Origin: Streptomyces cyanogenus
Lineage (GTDB): Bacteria; Actinomycetota; Actinomycetes; Streptomycetales; Streptomycetaceae
Direction: 5' to 3'
Length of the DNA: 64,000 bases
Assembly: GCF_017526105.1 (NCBI RefSeq)
Contig: NZ_CP071839.1
Span: forward strand, 4,580,001 to 4,644,000
A program made the position numbers and the translations under genes. Every line of letters begins with the position of its first letter. The stretch's first letter is position 1. Below the pieces are notes generated by a model, which had not been told where the DNA came from, searched no databases, and saw only the letters and a program-made list of their open reading frames with translations. Below, one piece after another: positions 51,908 to 60,945 of the stretch.

Positions 51908-51965
51908 CGGGGGCTGCTCCCAGGTCGCTACGGGTACGAACCTTGAAATCGTAGCCGACGTGTGT

Positions 51966-52009
51966 ATGCCGCCCGCTTCCCGTTTTGCGGGATGAGAAGC
52001 GGGCGGCAT
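51966..52009. terminator. Hairpin terminator after the VWA gene
   Basis: ATGCCGCCCGCTTC (51966-51979) and GAAGCGGGCGGCAT (51996-52009) form a perfect 14-bp stem with a 16-nt loop. It lies immediately downstream of the VWA gene on the minus strand. Confidence 0.88.
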
Positions 52010-52022
52010 TCGTCACCGAGGG

Positions 52023-53837
52023 TCACGGGCGCCAGTTCGCCAGTACGCCCTCGTACAGCTGGGTGTCCGTGAGCTCGCGGGGGGTGGGGCCCGCGTGGAA
52101 GAAGGACGTGTTCGCGGTCTTCAGCTTGCGGAGGTAGTCGAAGGCCTTGTTGTCGTGGTCACCGAAGGCGACGAAGGAGAAGAACACGGAGGGGTCGGTC
52201 TCGGCGGCCCGGGTGAGGGCCTGGGTGGCCGGGGTCTTCGCGTCCGGGGCGCCGTCGGTCTGGAAGACGACCAGGGCGGGGGTGGTGGGGGCGGTGTACT
52301 CGCGGTGGTGGGCGAGCACGGCGTCCACGGCGGCGTGGTAGCTGGTACGGCCCATGCGGCCGAGGCCGGCGTGTACGTCGTCGATCTTCGTCTCGTGGTC
52401 GGGAGTGAGGGTGAGGTCGGTGGTGCCGTCGACCTCCGTCGAGAAGAAGACGACGTGGACCGTGGCCTCGGGGTCGAGGTGGGCGGCGAGGGCGAGGGTC
52501 TGGTCGGCGAGGGCCTGGGCGGAGCCGTCCTTGTAGTACGGGCGCATGCTCGCTGAGCGGTCCAGCACGAGGTAGAGCTTCGCTCGGGTGCCGGTGAGGT
52601 CGGTCTTCTTCAGCGTGGCTGCGGCGGCCTTGTAGGCGGTGGTCAGGGCGGGGGTGCGGGACCTGACCTTGGCGAGGGTGGTGGCGGGCTTGGCGTCGGT
52701 GGTCGTCTGCGGCGCCTTCGGCCGCGGGTCCGCCTCGGCTTCGCCATCGGCGTCCGTGTTCCCACGGGTTGCCTGCGGCGCCTTCGGGTGCGGGTCCGCC
52801 TCGGCTTCGCCATCGGCGTTTGTGTTCCCACCCGCACCACCCGTGCGGGTTTCGTCGTCGGGTGCGAGTGGCCCCTGTGGGGCGTCCTCGCCGTCGGCGG
52901 CCTGCGGGAGCGTTGCCGACTCCGCTTCGGCTTCCGCCTCCGTTGCAGCCTCGGCCTCCGGCCCGGCCGCTTCGACGGCGGTCGGCTCCGGCTTGCCTTC
53001 CTCCGCAGCGACCGGCTCGGCTTCCGCCTCCGCTGTCACAGGCTCGGGAGCCGTCTCGGCCGGCTCCTCCGCCGTGCTCCGGCCGGCCGTCGGCCGGGGC
53101 TCTTCAGCGACCTCAGCCGTGACCAGCTCCTCGGCCTTCGCCGCACCCTCGGCGTCGGCCGGCGCCGGCTGCTCGGTCTCGTGCTCGGCCTTGGCCGGGG
53201 CGGGTGCCTCGGCCTTCTCCTGGACCTCGGTCTCGGCGTCGGCCGGCGCCGGCTGCTCGGTCTCGTGCTCGGCCTCGGCCGGGGCGGACTGCTCGGGCTT
53301 CTCCTCAGCCTCTGCCTGGGCCTCGGCCGGAGCCGGTTGCTCGGTCTCGTGCTCGGCCTTGGCCGAGGCGGGCTGCTTGGCCTTCTCCTCAGCCTCTGCC
53401 TGGGCCTCGGCCGGAGCCGGTTCCTCGGTCTCGTCCTCGGTCTCGGCCGGGGCGGGCGCCTCGGCGTTCTCCTCAACCTCGGCCTTCTCCTGGACCTCGG
53501 CCTCGGCCGGAGTCGGCTCCCCGGGCTCGTCCTCCGCCTTGGCCGGGACGGGCTGCTCGGCCCTCTCTTCGGCCTCGGCCTCGGCCGGAGTCGGCTCGGT
53601 GGTCTTCTTCTCCGGCTCGGTCTCGGCGCCGGACGGAGCTGTGTCGGTTGGCGGAGTCGGCTGGTGGGGGACCTTGATGTTGTCGAAGGCCGCTGCCACC
53701 AGGTCGTGTTCCCGGGAGGGGGATCCCTCCGCAGGGGACTGGCGGGGGTCCGGGACGGGGGTCGCACCCTCCGGGGCGGTGGCTCGTGACTTGCGTGAGC
53801 GGCCGAATGCGTTCCGCAGGAGAGTGAGAATGCCCAT
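52023..53837 (-). CDS. VWA-domain protein with long Ala/Glu/Pro-rich repeat region
   Basis: The 604-residue protein starts MGILTLLRNAFGRSRKSRA, followed by about 300 residues (about 75-380) of degenerate, acidic Ala/Glu/Pro repeats such as EAEHETEQPAPA and a duplicated 22-residue block. The C-terminal domain (about 420-604) is a TerF-like von Willebrand factor A domain with a MIDAS motif DRSAS at 426 and the metal-binding TDGAPD loop. There is no signal peptide, so it is cytoplasmic. The repeats are biased in composition and look like a flexible linker. The role is unknown; TerF-like proteins are tied to tellurite or chemical stress responses. Confidence 0.82.
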   Translation of the reverse strand: MGILTLLRNAFGRSRKSRATAPEGATPVPDPRQSPAEGSPSREHDLVAAAFDNIKVPHQPTPPTDTAPSGAETEPEKKTTEPTPAEAEAEERAEQPVPAKAEDEPGEPTPAEAEVQEKAEVEENAEAPAPAETEDETEEPAPAEAQAEAEEKAKQPASAKAEHETEQPAPAEAQAEAEEKPEQSAPAEAEHETEQPAPADAETEVQEKAEAPAPAKAEHETEQPAPADAEGAAKAEELVTAEVAEEPRPTAGRSTAEEPAETAPEPVTAEAEAEPVAAEEGKPEPTAVEAAGPEAEAATEAEAEAESATLPQAADGEDAPQGPLAPDDETRTGGAGGNTNADGEAEADPHPKAPQATRGNTDADGEAEADPRPKAPQTTTDAKPATTLAKVRSRTPALTTAYKAAAATLKKTDLTGTRAKLYLVLDRSASMRPYYKDGSAQALADQTLALAAHLDPEATVHVVFFSTEVDGTTDLTLTPDHETKIDDVHAGLGRMGRTSYHAAVDAVLAHHREYTAPTTPALVVFQTDGAPDAKTPATQALTRAAETDPSVFFSFVAFGDHDNKAFDYLRKLKTANTSFFHAGPTPRELTDTQLYEGVLANWRP

Positions 53838-53927
53838 GGTGCGCAACCCTTCGCGTGAGGTTGTAGCCCGTCGATCGCTGGCCAGGACGGACACGTAAGG
53901 TTAGCGGCCTTGTGCGGCCGTGCCGCG

Positions 53928-55871
53928 TCAGTGGGGGGATGCGAGTGCGCGGGCCGCGGCCACCTCCTGGCGGAGGGGTTCGAGGACGCTGCCCGCGGGG
54001 CCGGTGAGGTCGGTGCGGACCGCCGTCAGGGTGTCCGCGTTCCGTACGCCCTCCGACAGCTCCCGCAGTTGCAGGGTCACCTGGGCGATCTCGCCGGAAG
54101 AGGGCGGCGCGGCCCCGTGCCGCACACGGACGCGGGCCGCCGTCGTGGCGTCCACGATCCGTTCGACGGCGACGACCAGTGGCCACCAGGCCGCCGCCCG
54201 CCGGCCGGTCGGCGGTGGTTCGGTCAGGGCCCGCTGGAACTCCGTGCGGATGACGGACAGGTCGCGGTAGAGGCGCCGGCGCATGCGGGCCCGGGCGGCG
54301 GGCGCGGTGTCGGGGCGGAACGCGGCTTCCACGTACGCCGCGGTGTCGGCCACGGCGTCGGCCAGCCGGTCGCCCACCCGGGTGCGCCAGCTCTCCGGCC
54401 AGAAGAGGTAGCCGGCGGTCAGGGCGATCGCGCAGCCGATGAGGGAGTCGTTCAGCCGGGGCAGCAGCAGGGCGGTGCCCTGGTGGTTGAGGATGTCGGA
54501 GAGCAGCAGGATGACCGGTGTGATGGCGGCCGTCTGGTAGCCGTAGCCCCGCGGGGTGAGGGCCGGGACGAGCGGGGCCAGGAGGAGGAGGGCCGGGACG
54601 TCCCACCAGCCCAGGGGGACCTCGGCGAGGACCACCGCCGCGAGGACCAGGCCGGCCACCGTGCCGAGCGCGCGCAGCAGGGCGCGGGAGAAGACCGAGC
54701 CGAAGTCGGGTTTGAGGACGAAGGTGATGGTCAGGGCGACCCAGTAGGAGCGCGGGACGGGGATCAGGGAGACCAGGGCCTGGGCGATGCCGATGCAGAT
54801 CGCGAGGCGTACGCCGTAGCGCCAGGAGTTGGCGGACAGCACGACGTTGCGGGCGGCGCGGGCGGCGCGGATGCCGAGGGCGGCGGGCCGGCCCAGGCGG
54901 TCGTCGATGCCGCGGGGGTCCACGTCGGGCGTGGCGACGACCTCGGCGGTGTGCCGCAGGGCGTGTTCCACCGCCCGGGCGGTCTCGGTGGCGGGCGGGG
55001 GGAGGTGCAGGGGCGGGACGGGGGTGCCGTCCGCGGCGACGCAGCGCGCCAGGTGGTGGAGTGCCCGGGGGATCTGCGGGGGCAGCGGGCGGGCCGCCAG
55101 GTGGGCGGCGGGGGCCGCTTCGATCACCGGGGTGATGGCGTTCAACTGGGCGAGCAGCCGGGTGAGTTCCGGGCTGCGGCCGTGGTGGCGGGCGCGCCGG
55201 GCGAGGATCAGGTCGTACGCCTCGTTCAGGGACTGGGTGACGGCGCGGCGGGCCTCGTCGTACTCCTCGGTGCGGTCCGTGCCGGCGGTGGCGAGGAGGG
55301 TGGCGACCGCGCGGTAGGTGGCGGCGACCGCCGCCCGTTCGGGTACGCCCGCGCGCAGCGGCCAGGACAGCAGGGCCAGCAGGAGGACCAGGAGGCCGCC
55401 GCCGGTCATCAGGGCGGGGGCCAGCCACCAGGGGGAGGGCAGCGGGAGGCCCGCGCCGATCACGCAGTTCAGGAGCAGCAGCAGTCCGGAGACCGAGGCC
55501 ACCGCGCCGATCGTCGAGATCATGCCGGAGACCAGCGCGACGCCGGTGACCGCGGCGACCGCGTACCAGCCGTGGCCGTACGCCAGCGTGCCCAGCGTGA
55601 CGCCGACCGCGCCGAAGAGCTGGGGGACGGCGATGTTGAGGATGCGCATGCGGTAGGCGTCGGCGGTGTCGCCGATGACGCCGGACAGGGCGCCCATGGA
55701 GGCGAGGGCGCCGTAGGTGGGGCGGCCGGCGGCGAGGCCGATGGCCAGGGGGAGGGGCATGGCGACGGCGGCGCGGGCCACGGCGGGCCAGTTGACGGGG
55801 GCCTGCTGGGGTTTGAGGTTCCGGACCAGCCAGTCGGGAGGGGTGAGGCCGATGGGGAACTCTCGGGGCAT
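53928..55871 (-). CDS. FUSC-family membrane protein (aromatic acid exporter-like)
   Basis: The 647-residue protein has two blocks of transmembrane helices (about 35-190 and about 370-500) separated by a large cytoplasmic helical domain, the layout of FUSC/AaeB-type efflux proteins. The second block contains YWVALTITFVLKPDFGSVFSRAL, the typical FUSC segment. It probably exports aromatic or hydroxylated acids. I chose the ATG at 55871, giving MPREFPIGLTPPDW. An ATG at 55943 lies in frame but upstream residues look non-coding. Confidence 0.88.
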   Translation of the reverse strand: MPREFPIGLTPPDWLVRNLKPQQAPVNWPAVARAAVAMPLPLAIGLAAGRPTYGALASMGALSGVIGDTADAYRMRILNIAVPQLFGAVGVTLGTLAYGHGWYAVAAVTGVALVSGMISTIGAVASVSGLLLLLNCVIGAGLPLPSPWWLAPALMTGGGLLVLLLALLSWPLRAGVPERAAVAATYRAVATLLATAGTDRTEEYDEARRAVTQSLNEAYDLILARRARHHGRSPELTRLLAQLNAITPVIEAAPAAHLAARPLPPQIPRALHHLARCVAADGTPVPPLHLPPPATETARAVEHALRHTAEVVATPDVDPRGIDDRLGRPAALGIRAARAARNVVLSANSWRYGVRLAICIGIAQALVSLIPVPRSYWVALTITFVLKPDFGSVFSRALLRALGTVAGLVLAAVVLAEVPLGWWDVPALLLLAPLVPALTPRGYGYQTAAITPVILLLSDILNHQGTALLLPRLNDSLIGCAIALTAGYLFWPESWRTRVGDRLADAVADTAAYVEAAFRPDTAPAARARMRRRLYRDLSVIRTEFQRALTEPPPTGRRAAAWWPLVVAVERIVDATTAARVRVRHGAAPPSSGEIAQVTLQLRELSEGVRNADTLTAVRTDLTGPAGSVLEPLRQEVAAARALASPH

Positions 55872-55992
55872 GGGCCCATTATGGATTGTTCGGCCGATTT
55901 CGGTTCCTGCCCGTGGGCGCACGGCGGTGGTCCGCCGGCGCATGGTCCGGGTCCGTGGTGCAGGGCGAGTCGGTGGTCCGCCGGCGCCCGGT

Positions 55993-56949
55993 TCAGGTCC
56001 GGCCGTGCAGCGTGAGGTCGACGACGAGGGCGCGGTGGTCGGTGCCGGACAGGCGCAGGAAGCGGGTGCCGGTCGCGGTGAAGTCCGGGGAGACCAGCAC
56101 GTGGTCGATCTGGGCGCCGACGACGGAGGCGGTGCGGGACGGCCAGCTCGGGGTGCGGTCGTGGCCGGTGAGGCGGGCCGCGTCGGCCAGGCCGGCGTCG
56201 AGGATGTGCCGGAAGGCCGCGTGGTCCTGGGAGGCGTTGAAGTCGCCGGCGAGGATCGTGGGGGTGCGGGTGCCGGCGGCGGCGAAGGCGCGCAGCCGGC
56301 CCAGTTCGCGGCGCCACGGGCCGAGCTGGTCCGGCAGCGGGGGCGCGGCGTGGGCGAGCTGGAGGCGTACGGGGTGGCCGCGGACGTCGGCCACCGCGCC
56401 GGGCATGCCCATCGTGCCGGGGACGCCGGCGGCCGGGGTCAGCGGGAAGCGGCTGAGGAGGAGCGAGCCCTTGGAGCCGTTCTGCTCGACGACCCGGCGG
56501 TGCGGGTAGGCGGCCGCGACGTCGCGTTCCAGGGTGGCCCGGCAGCCGGACTCGCATTCCTGTACGAAGACCACGTCCGGGTGCCGGTCGCGCAGGACCG
56601 GGACCAGGGCGGGGGTGGCGCGTCCGTACTCGACGTTGGCGGTCAGGACGCGGAGCCGGGCGAGGGGTGGGCCGCCGGGCTCGGTGATCCTGCCGTACGG
56701 CTCCAGGTACCAGGCGAGCAGGCCGAGGGCGGCGACCGCCCACACCAGGCCCGGCCACCAGCGGGCGAGCAGCGCGCACAGCAGGGCGGCCGCGGCCGGT
56801 GCGAGCAGCCAGGGCAGGAAGGCGAGCAGCTGGGGTACGGGGGTGATGCCGTCGGTGTCGGCGACCCGGCAGCCGACGACCGCGCTCACCCCGGCGAGCA
56901 GCAGCCCGGCACACCAGGAGCCGAGCCTGCGTCCGGGGTGCTGGGTCAC
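55993..56949 (-). CDS. Membrane-anchored endonuclease/exonuclease/phosphatase family protein
   Basis: The 318-residue protein has two or three N-terminal transmembrane helices (about 10-80) followed by an EEP-fold domain (about 95-318). Catalytic elements are TANVEYG, VFVQECESGC (Glu), LAGDFNASQDH (Asp/Asn) and the final SGTDHRALVVDL (Asp-His). Such proteins cleave phosphodiesters or phosphatases on lipids or nucleic acids outside the cell. The GTG at 56949 starts the gene. It is in line with, and 10 bp from, the alpha/beta hydrolase gene, so probably cotranscribed. Confidence 0.88.
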   Translation of the reverse strand: MTQHPGRRLGSWCAGLLLAGVSAVVGCRVADTDGITPVPQLLAFLPWLLAPAAAALLCALLARWWPGLVWAVAALGLLAWYLEPYGRITEPGGPPLARLRVLTANVEYGRATPALVPVLRDRHPDVVFVQECESGCRATLERDVAAAYPHRRVVEQNGSKGSLLLSRFPLTPAAGVPGTMGMPGAVADVRGHPVRLQLAHAAPPLPDQLGPWRRELGRLRAFAAAGTRTPTILAGDFNASQDHAAFRHILDAGLADAARLTGHDRTPSWPSRTASVVGAQIDHVLVSPDFTATGTRFLRLSGTDHRALVVDLTLHGRT

Positions 56950-56959
56950 GCGGGCGAGC

Positions 56960-57748
56960 CTACGGCCGGCCGTCCAGTCGCGCCAGGAAGGCGGCCAGGG
57001 CCCGGTTGAACTCCTCGGGGCGTTCCAGGTTGGGCAGGTGGGCCGCGCCCTCGATGACGTGCAGGGTGGAGTCGGGGAGGGCCGCGTGCATGGCCTCGGC
57101 GTCGGAGACGGGTGTGTAGGTGTCGTCGGCGCCGACCACGACGAGGGCGGGGACGGTCACCCGGGTCAACAGGTCGCGGTAGTCGGGGCGTTCGGCCCGG
57201 CCGCGCAGGGCCGCGGCGGCGCCCTCGGGCGAGGTGGCCGTCATCATGCGGTGCACATGGGCCTTGACCTCGGGGTCGGCGTAGGGGGCGACCATCTTCT
57301 CCAGCACCTCGTCGGCGTAGCCGCGCATGCCCTCGGCGAGCAGCCTCTCGGCCATGGCGGCGCGGCCCCGGCGGCCCTCGGGGGTCTCGGCGGCGGGGAA
57401 GGTGTCGGCGAGTACCAGGCCGCGGATCCGGTCGCCGAGGAGGTCGTGGCACTCCATGACGATCTGGCCGCCCATGGACAGGCCGGCCAGCGCGAAGGTG
57501 TCCACGCCGAGGTGGTCCAGGAGGTCGGCGATGTCGCGGGCGTGGCGGGAGAGCGGGACCGTGCCGGGGGTGACCGGGGAGGCGCCGTAGCCGCGCAGGT
57601 CGGGGGCGATCACCCGGCGGCCGGCGGCGAACTCCGTCAGCTGCGGCTGCCACATCGTGCGGTCGAAGGGGTGTCCGTGGACGAGGACGAGGGGAACCCG
57701 GGAGGAGAGTCCGGGGTCTTTGTCCTCGAATGCGAGGAAGGGGGGCAT
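56960..57748 (-). CDS. Alpha/beta hydrolase
   Basis: The 262-residue esterase-type hydrolase has an oxyanion motif VHGHPFD, nucleophile S91 in GLSMGG, an acidic residue in VVGADDTYTPV and catalytic His in EGAAHLPNLE. It is similar to 3-oxoadipate enol-lactonase-like and haloperoxidase-like hydrolases, but the substrate is unknown. ATG at 57748 is preferred, with a GTG two codons upstream. It is divergent from the MocR regulator and probably its target. Confidence 0.87.
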   Translation of the reverse strand: MPPFLAFEDKDPGLSSRVPLVLVHGHPFDRTMWQPQLTEFAAGRRVIAPDLRGYGASPVTPGTVPLSRHARDIADLLDHLGVDTFALAGLSMGGQIVMECHDLLGDRIRGLVLADTFPAAETPEGRRGRAAMAERLLAEGMRGYADEVLEKMVAPYADPEVKAHVHRMMTATSPEGAAAALRGRAERPDYRDLLTRVTVPALVVVGADDTYTPVSDAEAMHAALPDSTLHVIEGAAHLPNLERPEEFNRALAAFLARLDGRP

Positions 57749-57774
57749 GGCCACGACCCTAGGGCGCCCCGTCG

Positions 57775-57808
57775 TTCGGTGCAATAAAATCTTTGCCCTC
57801 GGTGCAAT
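57775..57808. promoter_or_regulatory. Direct repeat TCGGTGCAAT, likely MocR operator
   Basis: TCGGTGCAAT occurs at 57776-57785 and again at 57799-57808, 23 bp apart (about two helical turns) in the same orientation. MocR/PdxR-type regulators usually bind such direct repeats. The repeats sit between the alpha/beta hydrolase and MocR genes, so both promoters may be controlled. Confidence 0.75.
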
Positions 57809-57835
57809 CCAACGCATCGGAGAACAGGGGGAGTT

Positions 57836-59182
57836 GTGGACGACTACCGGCGCATCGCCGACCGGATCGCGGCCGACATCACCGGCGGACGGCTCCGGCC
57901 CGGTCAACGGCTGCCGCCGCAGCGGGCGTTCGCGCGCCGGCACGGCATCGCGCCCTCGACCGCCGGCCGGGTGTACGCCGAACTGGTACGCCGGGGACTG
58001 GTGGTGGGCGAGGTCGGGCGCGGCACGTTCGTGCGGGCCACCGCGCCGGACGGGCAGCCGGGGATCGCCCTGACCGAGGCGGCCGGCGCCCCGCTGGTCA
58101 ACCTGGAGCTGAACTACCCGGCCGTGCCCGGCCAGTCGGAGCTGATGGCCCCGGCGCTGGCCCCGCTGCTGCGGCCGGACGCGCTCGGCCAGGCGCTGCG
58201 GCCGGCCGCAGCCGCGGGCACCCCCGAGGCCCGGGCGGCGGTCGGCGCCCTGCTCGCCCGCAGCGGGCTGCCGGCCGCCCCCGAGCGGATCCTGTTCACC
58301 GGCAACGCCCGGCAGGCGATCGCCGCCACCCTCACCGCCCTGGTCCGGCCCGGCGGCCGGATCGGGGTGGAACCGCTGACGTATCCGCTGGTCAAGGAGA
58401 TCGCGGGGCGTCTCGGCCTGGTCCTGGTGCCGCTCGCCACGGACGCGGAGGGGCCCGTGCCGCAGGCGGTGGCCGACGCGCACCGGGGCGCGCCGCTGTC
58501 CGCGCTCTACCTCCAGCCGGCCCTGCACAACCCGACCTCGCTGACGACGAGCGCCGGGCGGCTGCGGCAGCTCGCCGACTGTGTCCACAGGCTGGGGATA
58601 CCGGTCGTCGAGGACCGGATCTGGGCCTTTCTGAACCCCGGCGGCACGCCTCCGCTCGCCGCGCTCGCGCCCGGCCTGGTGCACCTCGTCGACAGTCTGT
58701 CCAAAAGGGTCGCGCCCGGTCTCACCGTCGGCTTCACCGTCGTACCGGAGGACCGCGTCGAGGCGGTGGCGCGGGCCGTGCGGTCCGGCGGGTGGAGCGC
58801 GGGCGCCTTCGCGCTGGAGGCGGCCGTGCGGTGGCTCGGCGACGGCACCGTGGACCGGCTGGTGGCCGCCAAGCGGCAGGACGCGCGGCGGCGCCAGCGG
58901 CTGGTCGCCCGGAAGCTGGCCGGGTTCGCCGTACGGTCCGATCCGGCCGCCTACTTCGCCTGGTGGGAGCTGCCCGCGCCGTGGCGGGCGGACACCTTCA
59001 CGGCCGCCGCGCGGGCGCACGGCATCGCCGTCACCCCGGGTACGGCCTTCTGCGTCGACCCCAGCCGCACCCCGGACGCGGTCAGGCTCGGGCTCGGGTC
59101 GGCGCCGGAGCCGCAGCTGGCGCGGGCGCTGGAGACCCTCGCCGGCGTCGCGCGGGACGGGGCAGCCGCAGGTACCGGGTGA
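57836..59182 (+). CDS. MocR-type GntR regulator with aminotransferase domain
   Basis: The 448-residue protein has a GntR winged helix (about 1-68, LPPQRAFARRHGIAPSTAGR) fused to a fold-type I aminotransferase domain (about 85-448). PLP-binding features are HNP (231-233), ED (259-260) and the Schiff-base lysine K290 in VDSLSKRVAPG. It senses a PLP-linked amine or amino acid. The GTG at 57836 follows GGGGGAG. The end overlaps the convergent membrane gene by 101 bp. Confidence 0.9.
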   Translation: MDDYRRIADRIAADITGGRLRPGQRLPPQRAFARRHGIAPSTAGRVYAELVRRGLVVGEVGRGTFVRATAPDGQPGIALTEAAGAPLVNLELNYPAVPGQSELMAPALAPLLRPDALGQALRPAAAAGTPEARAAVGALLARSGLPAAPERILFTGNARQAIAATLTALVRPGGRIGVEPLTYPLVKEIAGRLGLVLVPLATDAEGPVPQAVADAHRGAPLSALYLQPALHNPTSLTTSAGRLRQLADCVHRLGIPVVEDRIWAFLNPGGTPPLAALAPGLVHLVDSLSKRVAPGLTVGFTVVPEDRVEAVARAVRSGGWSAGAFALEAAVRWLGDGTVDRLVAAKRQDARRRQRLVARKLAGFAVRSDPAAYFAWWELPAPWRADTFTAAARAHGIAVTPGTAFCVDPSRTPDAVRLGLGSAPEPQLARALETLAGVARDGAAAGTG

Positions 59183-60005
59183 GCCAGGCGGCGAGGGCCA
59201 CCGCCAGACCGAGGCCCAGCAGCAGCCAGGCGGCCGAGCGCAGGGTGCCGGTCAGGGCGTCGTAGACGGCGCCCGCGGCCGGGTGGGACACCCCGGCCGG
59301 CAGGTCGGCCAGGGTCAGGCCGCGGCCGACGTCGAGGGCGAGGACGAGCAGGGCGCCGCCCAGGGCCGTGCCCAGGGCGGTGGCGGCGACCGCCCGGCGC
59401 CGGCGCACGGCGAGCGCGATCCCGCCGGCGGCGAAGGCGACGGCCGCGACCGGCAGCCAGAAGCCGGCGACTTCGAGCACGTGGAATCCCTTCCGGAGGG
59501 TGGCCAGCCGGTCCGCCGGGAGCACGGCGACCGCGGTGTGCTCCACCGGGATCCGGGCGGCGAGCGGTACGTGATCACGGGTGAGCTGGCGTTTGACCTG
59601 GGCGGTGACGGGGGCCAGGTCGACGGTGACGGCGCGCTCGTCCTCCGCGCGCAGGGCGCGCAGGACGGCGTCGTGGGTGACCCGGTTGCCGGTGTCCCAG
59701 GCGAGCCGGAAGGCCCGGGTGTGAGTGAAGGAGCGGACCGCGTCGTGCACGAACGGCCGCACCGAGCCGCGGACCGGGCGGACGTCCAGGTGCTCGTCGA
59801 CCGCGCGAAGGAGGCCGTCGCCGACGGTGTCCACGACGGCCTCCCGCACGTCCGGGTCGGCGGCGAGCGGCGCCATCGTGGTCACGTACCGGCCCGTGTC
59901 GGCGAGCCCGTACGCCGCCCAGGCCGCCAGCGCGCCGAACGGCACGAGGAGGCAGGACAGCGCGATCAGTACGGCCGACAGGGCGCTCCTGAGGCGTGGG
60001 GGCAC
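59082..60005 (-). CDS. Membrane protein of unknown function
   Basis: The 307-residue protein has an N-terminal transmembrane helix (about 8-33), an extracytoplasmic helical segment (about 35-155) and three further helices (about 160-275). It ends in a basic, Ala/Pro-rich tail which overlaps the MocR gene. It resembles uncharacterised streptomycete integral membrane proteins. I chose the GTG at 60005. A TTG at 60017 is also in frame. The overlap with the MocR gene of 101 bp raises some doubt about the C-terminus, but the frame is otherwise well supported by third-base bias. Confidence 0.68.
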   Translation of the reverse strand: MPPRLRSALSAVLIALSCLLVPFGALAAWAAYGLADTGRYVTTMAPLAADPDVREAVVDTVGDGLLRAVDEHLDVRPVRGSVRPFVHDAVRSFTHTRAFRLAWDTGNRVTHDAVLRALRAEDERAVTVDLAPVTAQVKRQLTRDHVPLAARIPVEHTAVAVLPADRLATLRKGFHVLEVAGFWLPVAAVAFAAGGIALAVRRRRAVAATALGTALGGALLVLALDVGRGLTLADLPAGVSHPAAGAVYDALTGTLRSAAWLLLGLGLAVALAAWLTRYLRLPRPARRRRGSPAPAPAAAPAPTRARA

Positions 60006-60276
60006 GCTTCCAGGCAAGGCCCCCGGGGGCCGCCGCGCGACCGGGAGGACTGCGTTCGGGGAACGGATGCGCCCCTTCGGGGGAACCGGGCTGTGCGCCC
60101 TCCGGTGGAGGGATCACCCGAACGGGTGTTTCCTGGTGCTGGGGAGGAAGAAGTGGCCGATGTGCACCACTCGTGGTGCTGGCCGAAGGGAAACAGGGGA
60201 AGAACAGGGGAGCGCGTGGGCTCCGGCCGCCCGGCCGGGGCCCACGCGCACGGCGGCAGCGGGTGCGGCGTGCCGC

Positions 60277-60798
60277 TCAGCGGATCCGGCGGCCGGACGC
60301 GTCCTCGCGGATGTAGTAGCGGTAGAAGACAACGACGAAGGTGATCGCCGCCCACAGCAGACCCATCAGCGCCGAGCGCACCACGTCGTTGTGGGGGCCC
60401 TGGCCGGCGCCCTGGGTGGTGAAGAGGCTGCCGATCTGGCTGTAGGCGAAGCCGTACGCGCAGCCGACGAACGCCGCCCACGACAGCGCGTGCACCTCCC
60501 GCGGCAGCCGCGGGCCCAGCGTCAGCAGGGCCCAGCACACCACCGCGAACACCAGCGCGCTGACGAAGCCGAGCAGCAGGTTCCCGCCGGTGACGGGGCC
60601 GCCGTCACGGTCGTTGGCCGCGACCCAGTAGCCGTAGACGAGCCCCAGGACGACCGGGACGGCCACCCGGGCGAGCTTGTGGGTCCGGGCGTCGAAGACG
60701 TCGGGTGGACGCGCCATCACGTCGGACGACCGGCGCTCCACCTCGGGCGTGCGGCCGGGCCGGGACAATCCACCGGGCGTGGGTGCCGCTTGAGCCAT
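60277..60798 (-). CDS. Four-helix membrane protein of unknown function
   Basis: The 173-residue protein has a polar N-terminus (1-40) and four transmembrane helices (about 43-62, 70-95, 100-125 and 140-165). The loops are short, and the C-terminal tail is YYIREDASGRRIR. It appears conserved in streptomycetes but I cannot assign a function. AGGAG lies 7 bp before the ATG at 60798. It is divergent from the SpoIIE phosphatase. Confidence 0.75.
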   Translation of the reverse strand: MAQAAPTPGGLSRPGRTPEVERRSSDVMARPPDVFDARTHKLARVAVPVVLGLVYGYWVAANDRDGGPVTGGNLLLGFVSALVFAVVCWALLTLGPRLPREVHALSWAAFVGCAYGFAYSQIGSLFTTQGAGQGPHNDVVRSALMGLLWAAITFVVVFYRYYIREDASGRRIR

Positions 60799-60945
60799 GA
60801 GAGCACTCCTCTCTCCTCGCCCTGATCCGCCCCGCCTGCGGGGCACGCCTCCAGGGCACACCGGGGGACACGGCCTGGCAAGTCGGCCAGGAGGGTGACG
60901 AGTGCCCGGATGCGTGCGGTTGTCTCCCGTGGTTCGCTGAGGGGC

